A stretch of DNA of 11,644 nucleotides from the NCBI GenBank assembly GCA_024543015.1, contig JAMXCY010000020.1, forward strand, positions 1-11,644, given 5' to 3'. This document shows, one piece after another, positions 5,637 through 11,644 of this stretch. The number at the start of each line of letters is the position of its first letter. Within the stretch, counting starts at the first letter, position 1. Made by a program: the position numbers and the translations under genes. This stretch comes from Candidatus Omnitrophota bacterium (GTDB lineage: Bacteria > Omnitrophota > Gorgyraeia > JAFGHF01). The notes under the pieces are model-generated. The model made no database searches. It was not told the DNA's origin and worked only from the letters and a program-made list of their open reading frames with translations.

Positions 5637-6920
5637 GTGCATAAGATTAAAGACATTAAAGCAAGAGAGATAATTGATTCGCGGGGGAATCCCACGATAG
5701 AAGTAGAGGTAATCTTGGATAACGGGGTTTTGGGCCGCGCTGCTGTGCCCAGCGGTGCCTCCACCGGGGAACACGAGGCCATTGAACTTCGCGACGGCGA
5801 CAAAAGCAGATTCCTGGGTAAAGGCGTAACCAAGGCCATGGAAAATGTAACCAGGATAATCAAGCCGGCCATCTTAGGCAAAGAACCCTTTAATCAGGAA
5901 GAAATCGATAAGATACTAATTGATTTAGACGGTACAGAAAACAAGGCTCGCCTTGGTGCCAATGCTATTTTGGGAGTTTCCTTGGCATTGGCTAAGGCAG
6001 CGAGCAATGCGCAGTCTTTACCGCTTTATCGCTATTTAGGCGGTGAAAAAGCTGTGACCTTACCTGTGCCAATGATGAATATCTTAAACGGAGGCCAACA
6101 CGCCGATAATAATGTTGACCTTCAGGAATTCATGATTTTTCCTTTGGGAATGAATAGTTTCTCTGATGCCCTGCGTGCCGGTTGTGAAATTTTTCAGAAT
6201 CTGAAAAAAATATTGCAGGCCAAGAAACTCTCCACCGCTGTAGGGGATGAAGGCGGTTTTGCCCCGAATTTAAGCTCAAATGTCCAGGCCATCGAAGTAA
6301 TTATCCAGGCCATCGAAAAAGCCGGATATAAACCGGGCAAAGATGTGTATATAGCCTTAGATGCAGCTGCCAGTTCTTTTTATGACGGCAAAAGTTACAT
6401 CTTGAGTGCAGAGGACTCTCCCACAAAGACAGCTCAAGATATGATTAAGTTCTATCAAGACTTATCCAGTAAATATCCTATTGTTTCCATTGAAGACGGC
6501 TTAGCCGAAGATGACTGGACAGGATGGAAGCAGTTGACCGAGGCCATGGGCACTGATACGCAGATAGTGGGGGATGACCTTTTTGTAACCAACACCAAGA
6601 GGCTAAAAAAAGGTATTGACGAGAAATGCGGCAATTCTATTTTAATTAAGGTTAACCAAATTGGTACCTTGACTGAGACCTTAGCAGCTATCAAGATGGC
6701 CAAAGAAACCGGCTTTAGCGCAATAATCTCACACCGCTCCGGAGAAACCGAAGATACGACTATCGCCCATCTTGCAGTAGCTACCTCCTGTGGCCAGATT
6801 AAGACGGGCTCAACCTCGCGCAGCGAACGGATAGCCAAATATAATGAGTTGTTGCGGATCGAAGAAGAGCTGGGTGAGGATGCAGCTTACGGAGGCAAAC
6901 TTTGGGCCAAAAGAAGATAA
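5637..6920 (+). CDS. eno: Enolase (phosphopyruvate hydratase)
   Basis: Enolase interconverts 2-phosphoglycerate and phosphoenolpyruvate in glycolysis. The 427-residue protein has REIIDSRGNPT near the N-terminus, GGQHADNNVDLQEFM, VGDEGGFAP with the catalytic glutamate (E205), magnesium ligands in ALDAAASSFYDG (D242), IEDGLAEDDW (E286) and VGDDLFVTN (D313/D314), the catalytic lysine K338 in LIKVNQIGTLTE, and SHRSGETEDTTIA. The segment reads IAHLAV where IADLAV is usual. The start is GTG: no other start codon is in frame between it and the promoter, and the family N-terminus fits. No Shine-Dalgarno sequence precedes it and the -10 box ends nine bases upstream, so the mRNA should be leaderless. 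The 3' end overlaps the ftsB-like gene by 19 bases and carries that gene's ribosome site. Confidence 0.97.
   Translation: MHKIKDIKAREIIDSRGNPTIEVEVILDNGVLGRAAVPSGASTGEHEAIELRDGDKSRFLGKGVTKAMENVTRIIKPAILGKEPFNQEEIDKILIDLDGTENKARLGANAILGVSLALAKAASNAQSLPLYRYLGGEKAVTLPVPMMNILNGGQHADNNVDLQEFMIFPLGMNSFSDALRAGCEIFQNLKKILQAKKLSTAVGDEGGFAPNLSSNVQAIEVIIQAIEKAGYKPGKDVYIALDAAASSFYDGKSYILSAEDSPTKTAQDMIKFYQDLSSKYPIVSIEDGLAEDDWTGWKQLTEAMGTDTQIVGDDLFVTNTKRLKKGIDEKCGNSILIKVNQIGTLTETLAAIKMAKETGFSAIISHRSGETEDTTIAHLAVATSCGQIKTGSTSRSERIAKYNELLRIEEELGEDAAYGGKLWAKRR
6891..6895 (+). promoter_or_regulatory. Shine-Dalgarno GGAGG inside the end of eno
   Basis: GGAGG lies six bases before the TTG at 6902 and within the enolase codons for Tyr-Gly-Gly. 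It decides the non-ATG start of the ftsB-like gene. Confidence 0.8.
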
Positions 6921-7177
6921 TTGCTTTAACCCTTTTAGCGTCGCTACTATTGGGAATAATTTTTGTTCCCGGTTACCTAAGAATTAGAAAGTTAAGCCGG
7001 AAAAATCAAGAGTTAGAAAAGCAGATTGCCGAAATTAAACAGCTCAACAATGATTTAAAAGAGGAACAGGAAAAGCTAATCAGCGATCCTCTGTATTTTG
7101 AAAGAGTAGCCCGGGAAAAGCTGGGCGTGGTCAGAAAAGGAGAGGTGGTTTATAAAATCTTACCACCGGAGGAATAA
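6902..7177 (+). CDS. FtsB/DivIC-like septum formation protein
   Basis: A 91-residue bitopic membrane protein of the FtsB/DivIC family, which in characterised bacteria bridges FtsL and FtsQ (DivIB) in the divisome. The sequence shows a short basic N-terminus, one membrane segment (about residues 5-25), a coiled coil rich in Glu, Lys and Leu (about 28-61), and the family C-terminal motif DPLYFERVAREKLGVVRKGEVVY. The start is TTG, backed by GGAGG six bases upstream, and overlaps eno by 19 bases, so translation probably depends on ribosomes finishing eno. The eno-ftsB order is also found in some Proteobacteria, such as Pseudomonas, which supports the call. Whether FtsB or DivIC is the better name cannot be decided here. 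Confidence 0.85.
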   Translation: MGQKKIIALTLLASLLLGIIFVPGYLRIRKLSRKNQELEKQIAEIKQLNNDLKEEQEKLISDPLYFERVAREKLGVVRKGEVVYKILPPEE

Positions 7178-7192
7178 GGGTATTATTCACCG

Positions 7193-7525
7193 ATGGATAT
7201 AGAAACAGCGCTTAAAGTCGGTGAGATAGTAGAGGCAGAAGTCACCAGGATTACCGATTTTGGTGCTTTTGCGAAAATTAATGGGCGAGCCTTAGGCCTG
7301 ATCCATATCTCCCAGATATCTAATAGCTTCGTTAAAGATGTTAAGCAACACCTTAAAACAGGCGATAAGGTCAAGGCCAGAGTAATCAAAGTGGGCCCGG
7401 GCAAGAAGATTGATTTAAGCCTCAAGAAGTCTGTTTCTTCGCGCCCCCAGAAGAATAATTCTGGATTTAGATCTTCCGATTTTAGAGAGAAATTAAAGAA
7501 ATTCTTACGGCACTTGCCGAAATAA
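7193..7525 (+). CDS. S1 domain RNA-binding protein
   Basis: A 110-residue protein with one S1 (OB-fold) domain at about residues 8-78: VGEIVEAEVTRITDFGAFAKI, GLIHISQIS, VKDVKQHLKTGDKVKARVIKV and KKIDLSLKK are the standard S1 strands. A basic, Ser/Arg/Lys-rich tail of about 30 residues follows. Similar single-S1 proteins (for example the general stress protein 13/YugI type) bind RNA or ribosomes, but the exact role is unknown. The ribosome site is poor: AAGGG at 7176-7180 is 12 bases from the ATG, so initiation may rely on coupling to the upstream gene 15 bases away. The stop codon TAA (7523-7525) directly abuts the first base of the initiator tRNA. Confidence 0.85.
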   Translation: MDIETALKVGEIVEAEVTRITDFGAFAKINGRALGLIHISQISNSFVKDVKQHLKTGDKVKARVIKVGPGKKIDLSLKKSVSSRPQKNNSGFRSSDFREKLKKFLRHLPK

Positions 7526-7602
7526 CGCGGGGTGGAGCAGTCCGGTAGCTCGCTAGGCTCATAACCTAGAGGTCGCCCGTTCAAATCGGGCCCCCGCTAC
7601 CA
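7526..7602 (+). tRNA. Initiator tRNA-fMet (CAT anticodon), variant form
   Basis: A 77-base cloverleaf with encoded CCA. Acceptor 7526-7532 pairs with 7592-7598 except position 1, where C1 faces U72; an unpaired 1-72 is the initiator hallmark (C1-A72 in E. coli). The D-stem is GAGC/GCTC with A11-U24, as in initiators. Anticodon stem 7553-7557/7565-7569 is CTAGG/CCTAG, loop CTCATAA, anticodon CAT at 7560-7562. The T-stem GCCCG/CGGGC is perfect. Much of the sequence matches E. coli tRNA-fMet. It differs from the textbook set of three G-C pairs at 29-31/39-41: position 29-41 is A-U here. It lies downstream of eno, the ftsB-like gene and the S1 gene with no base between the S1 stop codon and C1, so it is presumably cut from that mRNA by RNase P. 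Confidence 0.95.
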
Positions 7603-7612
7603 TAGTTGAACC

Positions 7613-7657
7613 GGGAAAGCCTCTAAAGTTCCAGGGATTGGGAGGCTTTCCCTTTTT
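7613..7657 (+). terminator. Rho-independent terminator of the eno-tRNA operon
   Basis: Perfect 11-base arms GGGAAAGCCTC (7613-7623) and GAGGCTTTCCC (7642-7652) with an 18-base loop, followed at once by five Ts (7653-7657). It begins ten bases after the tRNA CCA end and just before the purB promoter. Confidence 0.92.
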
Positions 7658-7659
7658 GG

Positions 7660-7688
7660 TTGACGCCCACCACTATATTTGGTATAAT
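7660..7688 (+). promoter_or_regulatory. Strong sigma70-type promoter of purBCMD
   Basis: TTGACG (7660-7665), a spacer of exactly 17 bases, then a perfect TATAAT (7683-7688). The start of transcription should be near 7694-7696, leaving a leader of about 52 bases before the purB ATG. Confidence 0.88.
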
Positions 7689-7691
7689 GTA

Positions 7692-7746
7692 GGTTCCTAA
7701 AAAGCCTCTGGTTCTAGGAGCCGTAGGCTCGCAAGAGGAGGATAAG
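7692..7746 (+). promoter_or_regulatory. Structured purB leader with Shine-Dalgarno AGGAGG
   Basis: AGGAGG (7736-7741) is five bases from the purB ATG. Upstream, GAGCC (7718-7722) can pair with GGCTC (7726-7730, loop GTA), with GGTTC (7710-7714, loop TAG) or, as AGGAGCC (7716-7722), with GGTTCCT (7692-7698). CCTCT (7705-7709) can also pair with AGAGG (7734-7738), which covers part of the Shine-Dalgarno sequence. The pairings compete, so a regulatory switch is possible; no known purine riboswitch core is recognisable. Confidence 0.45.
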
Positions 7747-9045
7747 ATGATTAAAAGATACACTTTTCCAAGGATGGGCCGAATTTGGGAGGATGAACAT
7801 AAGTTCCGCCGGATGTTAGAGGTGGAACTTCTAGTTTGTGAGGCACTCACTCGCAAAGGCAGAATTCCTAAAGCAGCCCTAATTAATATTAAACAGAAAG
7901 CCCGCGTTAACCCTAAGCGCATACAGCAGATAGAGAACAAAACCCGCCATGATATAATCGCCTTTGTAACACAGGTTTGTGAAAACTTAGGGCGCTATTC
8001 CCGCTATTTTCATTCCGGATTAACTTCCAATGACCTTTTAGATACGGTTCTGGCGCTTAATTTAAAAGAAGCAGCCAAGATTCTAGTTGAAGACCTGAAG
8101 AAGCTGTTGGTCTCTTGTAGTAGGCGAGCCAAACAATACAAACGCACTATTTGTGTTGGCAGAACTCACGGAATTCATGCTGAGCCGATTACCTTTGGAC
8201 TGAAGCTTGCCCTTTTCTATGATGAGATGAAGCGCAACTTAAAAAGGCTGGAACAGGCCCAAGAAGGCATAAGCTATGGCAAGATTTCCGGCGCCGTAGG
8301 TACTTACGCTCATCTGGACCCTTCAGTTGAAGCCTATGTCTGTAAAAAACTAAACCTTAAGCCCGCAGGCATTACCACCCAGGTAATCCCCCGGGATAGA
8401 CACGCCCAGTTTATCACTGTTCTTTCTCTTATCGCAAGCTCCTTAGAAAGATTTGCCCAGGAAATCAGGCACCTGCAGCGCAGCGAGGTAGCCGAGGTCC
8501 TTGAGCCATTTACCAAGACGCAAAAGGGTTCAAGCGCCATGCCCCATAAACGCAATCCCATCCTTTGCGAAAGGGTCTCAGGGCTGGCCCGTGTTTTAAG
8601 AGGCAATGCCCAGGTTGCCTTAGAGAACATTGCCCTCTGGCATGAGCGGGATATTAGCCATTCTTCCGCAGAGAGAATCATTATTCCGGATTCTACGATT
8701 TTACTTGATTATATGCTCCAGAAGGTTAATTGGATTGTAGGAAATCTAGTGGTTTATCCGGAGAAGATGAAGGAGAATCTGGAGAAAACCCGTGGTTTGA
8801 TTTTTTCTCAGCGGGTGTTGTTGGCCTTGATGGAGAAAGGTGTTTCCAGAACCGAAAGCTATGATTTAGTGCAACGTGCCGCTTCTTGCGTCTGGGAGTC
8901 AGACTTAAAATTTAAGGATGTTTTAATGAACGATGCGCGCATTCAACGACATCTTAAAACCCGGGAGATCGAAGATTGCTTTAATCTAAAATATTATTTG
9001 AGATTTGTGGATAAAATATTTAAAAAGATAGGGCTGGGAGCATGA
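7747..9045 (+). CDS. purB: Adenylosuccinate lyase
   Basis: PurB acts twice in purine synthesis: it releases fumarate from SAICAR to give AICAR, and from adenylosuccinate to give AMP. The 432-residue length and the catalytic positions match the Bacillus-type enzyme: H68 in TRHDIIAF, H141 in GRTHGIHAEP, and the catalytic serine (S262/S263) in the fumarase/aspartase superfamily signature GSSAMPHKRNP. HSGLTSNDLLDT is also present. Start ATG at 7747 with AGGAGG five bases upstream. It is the first gene of a purine operon and overlaps purC by four bases (ATGA). Its own promoter and leader separate it from the eno operon. Confidence 0.97.
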   Translation: MIKRYTFPRMGRIWEDEHKFRRMLEVELLVCEALTRKGRIPKAALINIKQKARVNPKRIQQIENKTRHDIIAFVTQVCENLGRYSRYFHSGLTSNDLLDTVLALNLKEAAKILVEDLKKLLVSCSRRAKQYKRTICVGRTHGIHAEPITFGLKLALFYDEMKRNLKRLEQAQEGISYGKISGAVGTYAHLDPSVEAYVCKKLNLKPAGITTQVIPRDRHAQFITVLSLIASSLERFAQEIRHLQRSEVAEVLEPFTKTQKGSSAMPHKRNPILCERVSGLARVLRGNAQVALENIALWHERDISHSSAERIIIPDSTILLDYMLQKVNWIVGNLVVYPEKMKENLEKTRGLIFSQRVLLALMEKGVSRTESYDLVQRAASCVWESDLKFKDVLMNDARIQRHLKTREIEDCFNLKYYLRFVDKIFKKIGLGA

Positions 9046-9758
9046 AAAAAGGAAAGCTCATTTATGAGGGTAAGGCCAAGAAGCTTTACCAGACCGATAA
9101 CCCTGGCCTGGTAATTCAGGAATTTAAAGACGATGCCACTGCCTTTGATGCCACCAAGCGCGGCACGATAACGGATAAAGGTGTTTGCAATAATAAGATT
9201 TCCACCCACCTTTTTGGAGTTTTAGAAACCCAGGGCATACCGACGCATTTTGTCAGGTTGTTAAATGAACGAGAGATGTTGGTACAACGACTGGAGATTA
9301 TTCCGGTTGAGGTAACCATTCGTAATGTGGTAGCCGGAGGTATGGCCAAGTCACTTGGTCTACAAGAGGGGAAGGAGTTACACAGCCCCATATTGGAATA
9401 TCATTATAAAAATGATGCCCTGCACGATCCTTTATTTAATGAATATCACATTTTGGCCATGGAACTTGCTACAGAAGAAGAGTTAAAGACTATTGCCAAA
9501 TATTCATTTGAGGTTAACCGTATTCTGCTTGAGTTTTTTGACCAGTGTGGCCTAAAACTCGTTGACTTTAAATTAGAATTCGGCCGGCATAAGGATAAGA
9601 TTTTGCTGGGTGATGAAATCTCACCGGACACCTGTCGGTTGTGGGATAAAACTACGAATAAAAAATTGGACAAGGACAGATTCCGCCGCGACTTAGGAGA
9701 CATTGAAGAGGCCTATCAAGAAGTATTAAAAAGAGTATGCGAAAGAAGCAGGGTCTAA
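9042..9758 (+). CDS. purC: SAICAR synthetase
   Basis: PurC ligates aspartate to CAIR with ATP, giving SAICAR, the substrate of PurB. The 238-residue protein has the normal bacterial length. Visible motifs are YEGKAKKLY (ATP-binding loop near the N-terminus), DDATAFDATKRG, RNVVAGGMAKSLGL, LVDFKLEFG and GDEISPDTCRLWD near the C-terminus. The ATG overlaps the purB stop by four bases; AGGG at 9030-9033 could serve as a ribosome site, but translational coupling is likely. The 3' end overlaps the purM start by 22 bases. Confidence 0.97.
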   Translation: MKKGKLIYEGKAKKLYQTDNPGLVIQEFKDDATAFDATKRGTITDKGVCNNKISTHLFGVLETQGIPTHFVRLLNEREMLVQRLEIIPVEVTIRNVVAGGMAKSLGLQEGKELHSPILEYHYKNDALHDPLFNEYHILAMELATEEELKTIAKYSFEVNRILLEFFDQCGLKLVDFKLEFGRHKDKILLGDEISPDTCRLWDKTTNKKLDKDRFRRDLGDIEEAYQEVLKRVCERSRV

Positions 9759-10747
9759 CTTATAAGAAAGCCGGCGTAGATGTTGCCAAGGCCGGAGCCT
9801 TTGTCCGGGAAATAAAGCGTGTGGTTGACTCTACCGCGCAGCCGGGATGGCTTAAGGGCATCGGCTCATTTGGGGGATTTTTTGAGCTTGCCAAAAGATA
9901 TAAAGAGCCGGTTTTAGTCTCATCATCAGACGGAGTAGGCACCAAATTAAAAATTGCCTTCTTGGCCGACATTCACGATACCGTGGGCATTGATTTGGTG
10001 GCCATGAGTGTGAATGATTGCCTTTGCTCAGGGGCTAAGCCGCTTTTTTTCTTAGACTATATTGCCACGGAAAAATTAGAAAAGAAAAAGTTAGTTCAGG
10101 TGGTCAAAGGTGTAGCCGCAGGCTGCCGCCAAGCCGGTTGCGCGCTCATTGGCGGAGAGACCGCGGAGATGCCCAACTTTTATCGACCCGGAGAATATGA
10201 TTTATCCGGGTTTTGCGTAGCCGTAGTAGAAAAAAATAAAATAATTGACGGCTCTAAAATAAAACTAGGGGATAAAATAATCGGCCTGGCTTCTTCCGGC
10301 TTACATGCTAATGGTTTTTCTCTGGTCAGAAAGATATTTTCTAAAAAAGAACTTAAAAAGCGGGCAAAAGAATTTTTAACCCCTACAAGAATTTATGCAA
10401 AACCAATTTTGTCTTTGTTGTGGACAAAGAAAGAGGCGATTAAAGGCATTGCCCACATCACCGGCGGTTCATTTTTAGATAAAATCCCCCGCATTATTCC
10501 TGGCGGGTTAGCTGTGGGAGTGTGCAAGAATTCTTGGCCCATACCCAAAATCTTTCACGAAATTAAACAACGTGCTAAGCTCACACCCCGTCAGATGTTT
10601 CGCAGCTTTAATATGGGCATTGGGATGGTTTTGGTAGTTCCTGCCAGAGAGAGCGCAAGGATAATTAAATATTTAAGGCATAAATTTACTTTAAAATCCT
10701 GGGAAATCGGAGAAATAATTAAGGGCGAAAGGCAAGTCTTGATTTAA
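9737..10747 (+). CDS. purM: AIR synthetase (phosphoribosylformylglycinamidine cyclo-ligase)
   Basis: PurM closes the imidazole ring, converting FGAM to AIR with ATP. The 336-residue protein carries TYKKAGVDV near the N-terminus, SSSDGVGTKLKIA, DLVAMSVNDCLCSGAKPLFFLDY, GGETAEMPNFYRPGEYDLSGF, ASSGLHANGFSL and FNMGIGMVLVV. HITGGS replaces the more common HITGGG in the glycine-rich loop. Start ATG 9737 lies inside the last codons of purC (22-base overlap) with only a weak purine stretch before it; no other start codon is close to TYKKAGVDV. The stop overlaps the purD start by one base. Confidence 0.96.
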   Translation: MRKKQGLTYKKAGVDVAKAGAFVREIKRVVDSTAQPGWLKGIGSFGGFFELAKRYKEPVLVSSSDGVGTKLKIAFLADIHDTVGIDLVAMSVNDCLCSGAKPLFFLDYIATEKLEKKKLVQVVKGVAAGCRQAGCALIGGETAEMPNFYRPGEYDLSGFCVAVVEKNKIIDGSKIKLGDKIIGLASSGLHANGFSLVRKIFSKKELKKRAKEFLTPTRIYAKPILSLLWTKKEAIKGIAHITGGSFLDKIPRIIPGGLAVGVCKNSWPIPKIFHEIKQRAKLTPRQMFRSFNMGIGMVLVVPARESARIIKYLRHKFTLKSWEIGEIIKGERQVLI

Positions 10748-11644
10748 TGAAGCTTTTAATCATTGGTTCAGGCGGGCGCGAACACTGCCTGGCCTGGAAG
10801 ATTGCTCAGTCGGATCGAGTAAAAGAGATTTTTTGCGCTCCGGGTAATGGAGGAACCAATGAACTGGCCCAAAATGTTCATATTTCAGCCGATGATATCA
10901 AATCCTTAAGCGACTTTGCTAAAGAAAAAAGAATCGATTTAACCATTGTCGGGCCGGAGATCCCTTTAGTTAAAGGAATTGTGGATCAGTTTCAAAAACG
11001 GGGCTTAAAGGTGTTTGGTCCTCGACAGAAATCGGCTTTATTGGAAGGTAGTAAAGTCTTTGCCAAAGAGATAATGGCCAAATTCTCTGTGCCCACTGCG
11101 AACTTTCGTAAGTTTTCTGATCAGGCACAGGCCGCAGCTTATATTCGCCAAAAAGGCGCGCCCATCGTGCTCAAGGCCGATGGTTTAGCTGCCGGAAAAG
11201 GAGTTTTTGTTTGCCAGGACACTAAAGAAGCGCTAGAAGCTTTAAAGGTGGTTATGGTGGATAAAAAGTTTGGTGAATCCGGGAAGTGGGTGGTGGTTGA
11301 AGATTGCCTCCAGGGTGAGGAAGCTTCAATCCAGGTATTCTCAGACGGAAAAAACATGGTGCCTCTGGCAACTTCTCAGGACCACAAAAGGATTTACGAT
11401 GGCGAGCGCGGAGCAAATACCGGAGGTATGGGCGCTTATTCGCCGGCCCCTTGCGTAACAGATAGCTTGCAGCAGAGAGTTAATAACGAAATTTTAGATC
11501 CTTTAATTTCTGGCTTGAATGATACAGGCAGAGAATACATTGGTACCCTTTACGTAGGCCTGATGGTTACTGCGGCTGGGCCGAAAGTGCTGGAGTTTAA
11601 CGTACGTCTTGGTGATCCAGAAACCCAGGCCATCCTGCCCAGAT
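10747..11644 (+). CDS. purD: Phosphoribosylamine-glycine ligase, 3'-partial
   Basis: PurD joins glycine to phosphoribosylamine with ATP, giving GAR, the substrate of PurN. The frame is open from ATG 10747 (TAATG overlap with the purM stop) to the right edge, 299 codons of a usual 420 or so. The N-terminus LLIIGSGGREHCLAWK is diagnostic, followed by NGGTNELAQN, IVGPEIPLVKGI, the ATP-grasp segment APIVLKADGLAAGKGVFV, ATSQDHKRIYDGERG, NTGGMGAYSPAP and LEFNVRLGDPETQ, whose E283 and N285 are the usual metal ligands; Leu replaces the usual Phe in NVRFGDPE. No strong ribosome site is seen, so coupling to purM is likely. The C-terminus lies outside the window. Confidence 0.96.
   Translation, partial: MKLLIIGSGGREHCLAWKIAQSDRVKEIFCAPGNGGTNELAQNVHISADDIKSLSDFAKEKRIDLTIVGPEIPLVKGIVDQFQKRGLKVFGPRQKSALLEGSKVFAKEIMAKFSVPTANFRKFSDQAQAAAYIRQKGAPIVLKADGLAAGKGVFVCQDTKEALEALKVVMVDKKFGESGKWVVVEDCLQGEEASIQVFSDGKNMVPLATSQDHKRIYDGERGANTGGMGAYSPAPCVTDSLQQRVNNEILDPLISGLNDTGREYIGTLYVGLMVTAAGPKVLEFNVRLGDPETQAILPR

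Noticed and set aside
6455..6838. 127-codon open frame on the minus strand inside eno
   Set aside because: Entirely antisense to conserved enolase motifs, with no family resemblance.
7183..7584. 133-codon open frame on the minus strand
   Set aside because: It runs antisense across the S1 gene and into the tRNA, has no recognisable motif and looks like a shadow of real genes.
7692..7746. Purine or other known riboswitch ahead of purB
   Set aside because: The leader is only about 52 bases and lacks a recognisable purine, PRPP or other aptamer core; only simple competing hairpins are seen.

Overview
The window is a compact stretch of bacterial chromosome holding thirteen protein genes and one tRNA, almost all housekeeping. 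Intergenic gaps are short, several genes overlap by 1 to 22 bases, and start codons are mixed (ATG, GTG, TTG). I see no insertion sequence, CRISPR array, prophage or defence gene. No protein fixes the taxon. The mix of a short HemA, a COG0731-type radical SAM protein with a small DUF6485-type protein, a VanZ-like protein and AT-leaning coding sequence would fit an uncultured anaerobic lineage such as Omnitrophota, but that is a weak inference.

Layout. (1) 2-1932, + strand: the 3' part of hemA (glutamyl-tRNA reductase, 5' end outside the window, apparently lacking the usual C-terminal dimerisation domain), then a radical SAM protein and an eight-cysteine DUF6485-type protein. (2) 1948-2448, - strand: a VanZ-like membrane protein with its own consensus promoter. 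(3) 2597-5554, + strand: a ROK-family sugar kinase, purN and a phosphoglucomutase/phosphomannomutase, tightly packed as one operon. (4) 5637-7602, + strand: eno, an ftsB/divIC-like gene, an S1-domain RNA-binding protein and the initiator tRNA-fMet, whose first base directly follows the S1 gene's stop codon; a strong intrinsic terminator follows at 7613-7657. (5) 7747 to the right edge, + strand: purB, purC, purM and purD (purD runs off the window) under their own promoter with a structured leader.

How the genes work together. PurN, PurB, PurC, PurM and PurD are all steps of de novo purine synthesis. The ROK kinase, the phosphohexomutase and enolase belong to sugar-phosphate metabolism and glycolysis. 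The eno operon links glycolysis with cell division (FtsB-like), RNA binding and translation initiation (fMet tRNA).

The most interesting material is between the genes. Three very good sigma70-type promoters and one weaker one all have 17-base spacers. Two of them (vanZ and eno) sit so close to GTG start codons lacking Shine-Dalgarno sequences that the mRNAs should be leaderless. Closely matching 19-base palindromes occur upstream of promoters in two separate intergenic regions, with a compensating change in the innermost base pair. The initiator tRNA departs from the textbook form in its anticodon stem (A-U at 29-41) and at its acceptor end (C1 opposite U72). I found no clear new multi-gene system.
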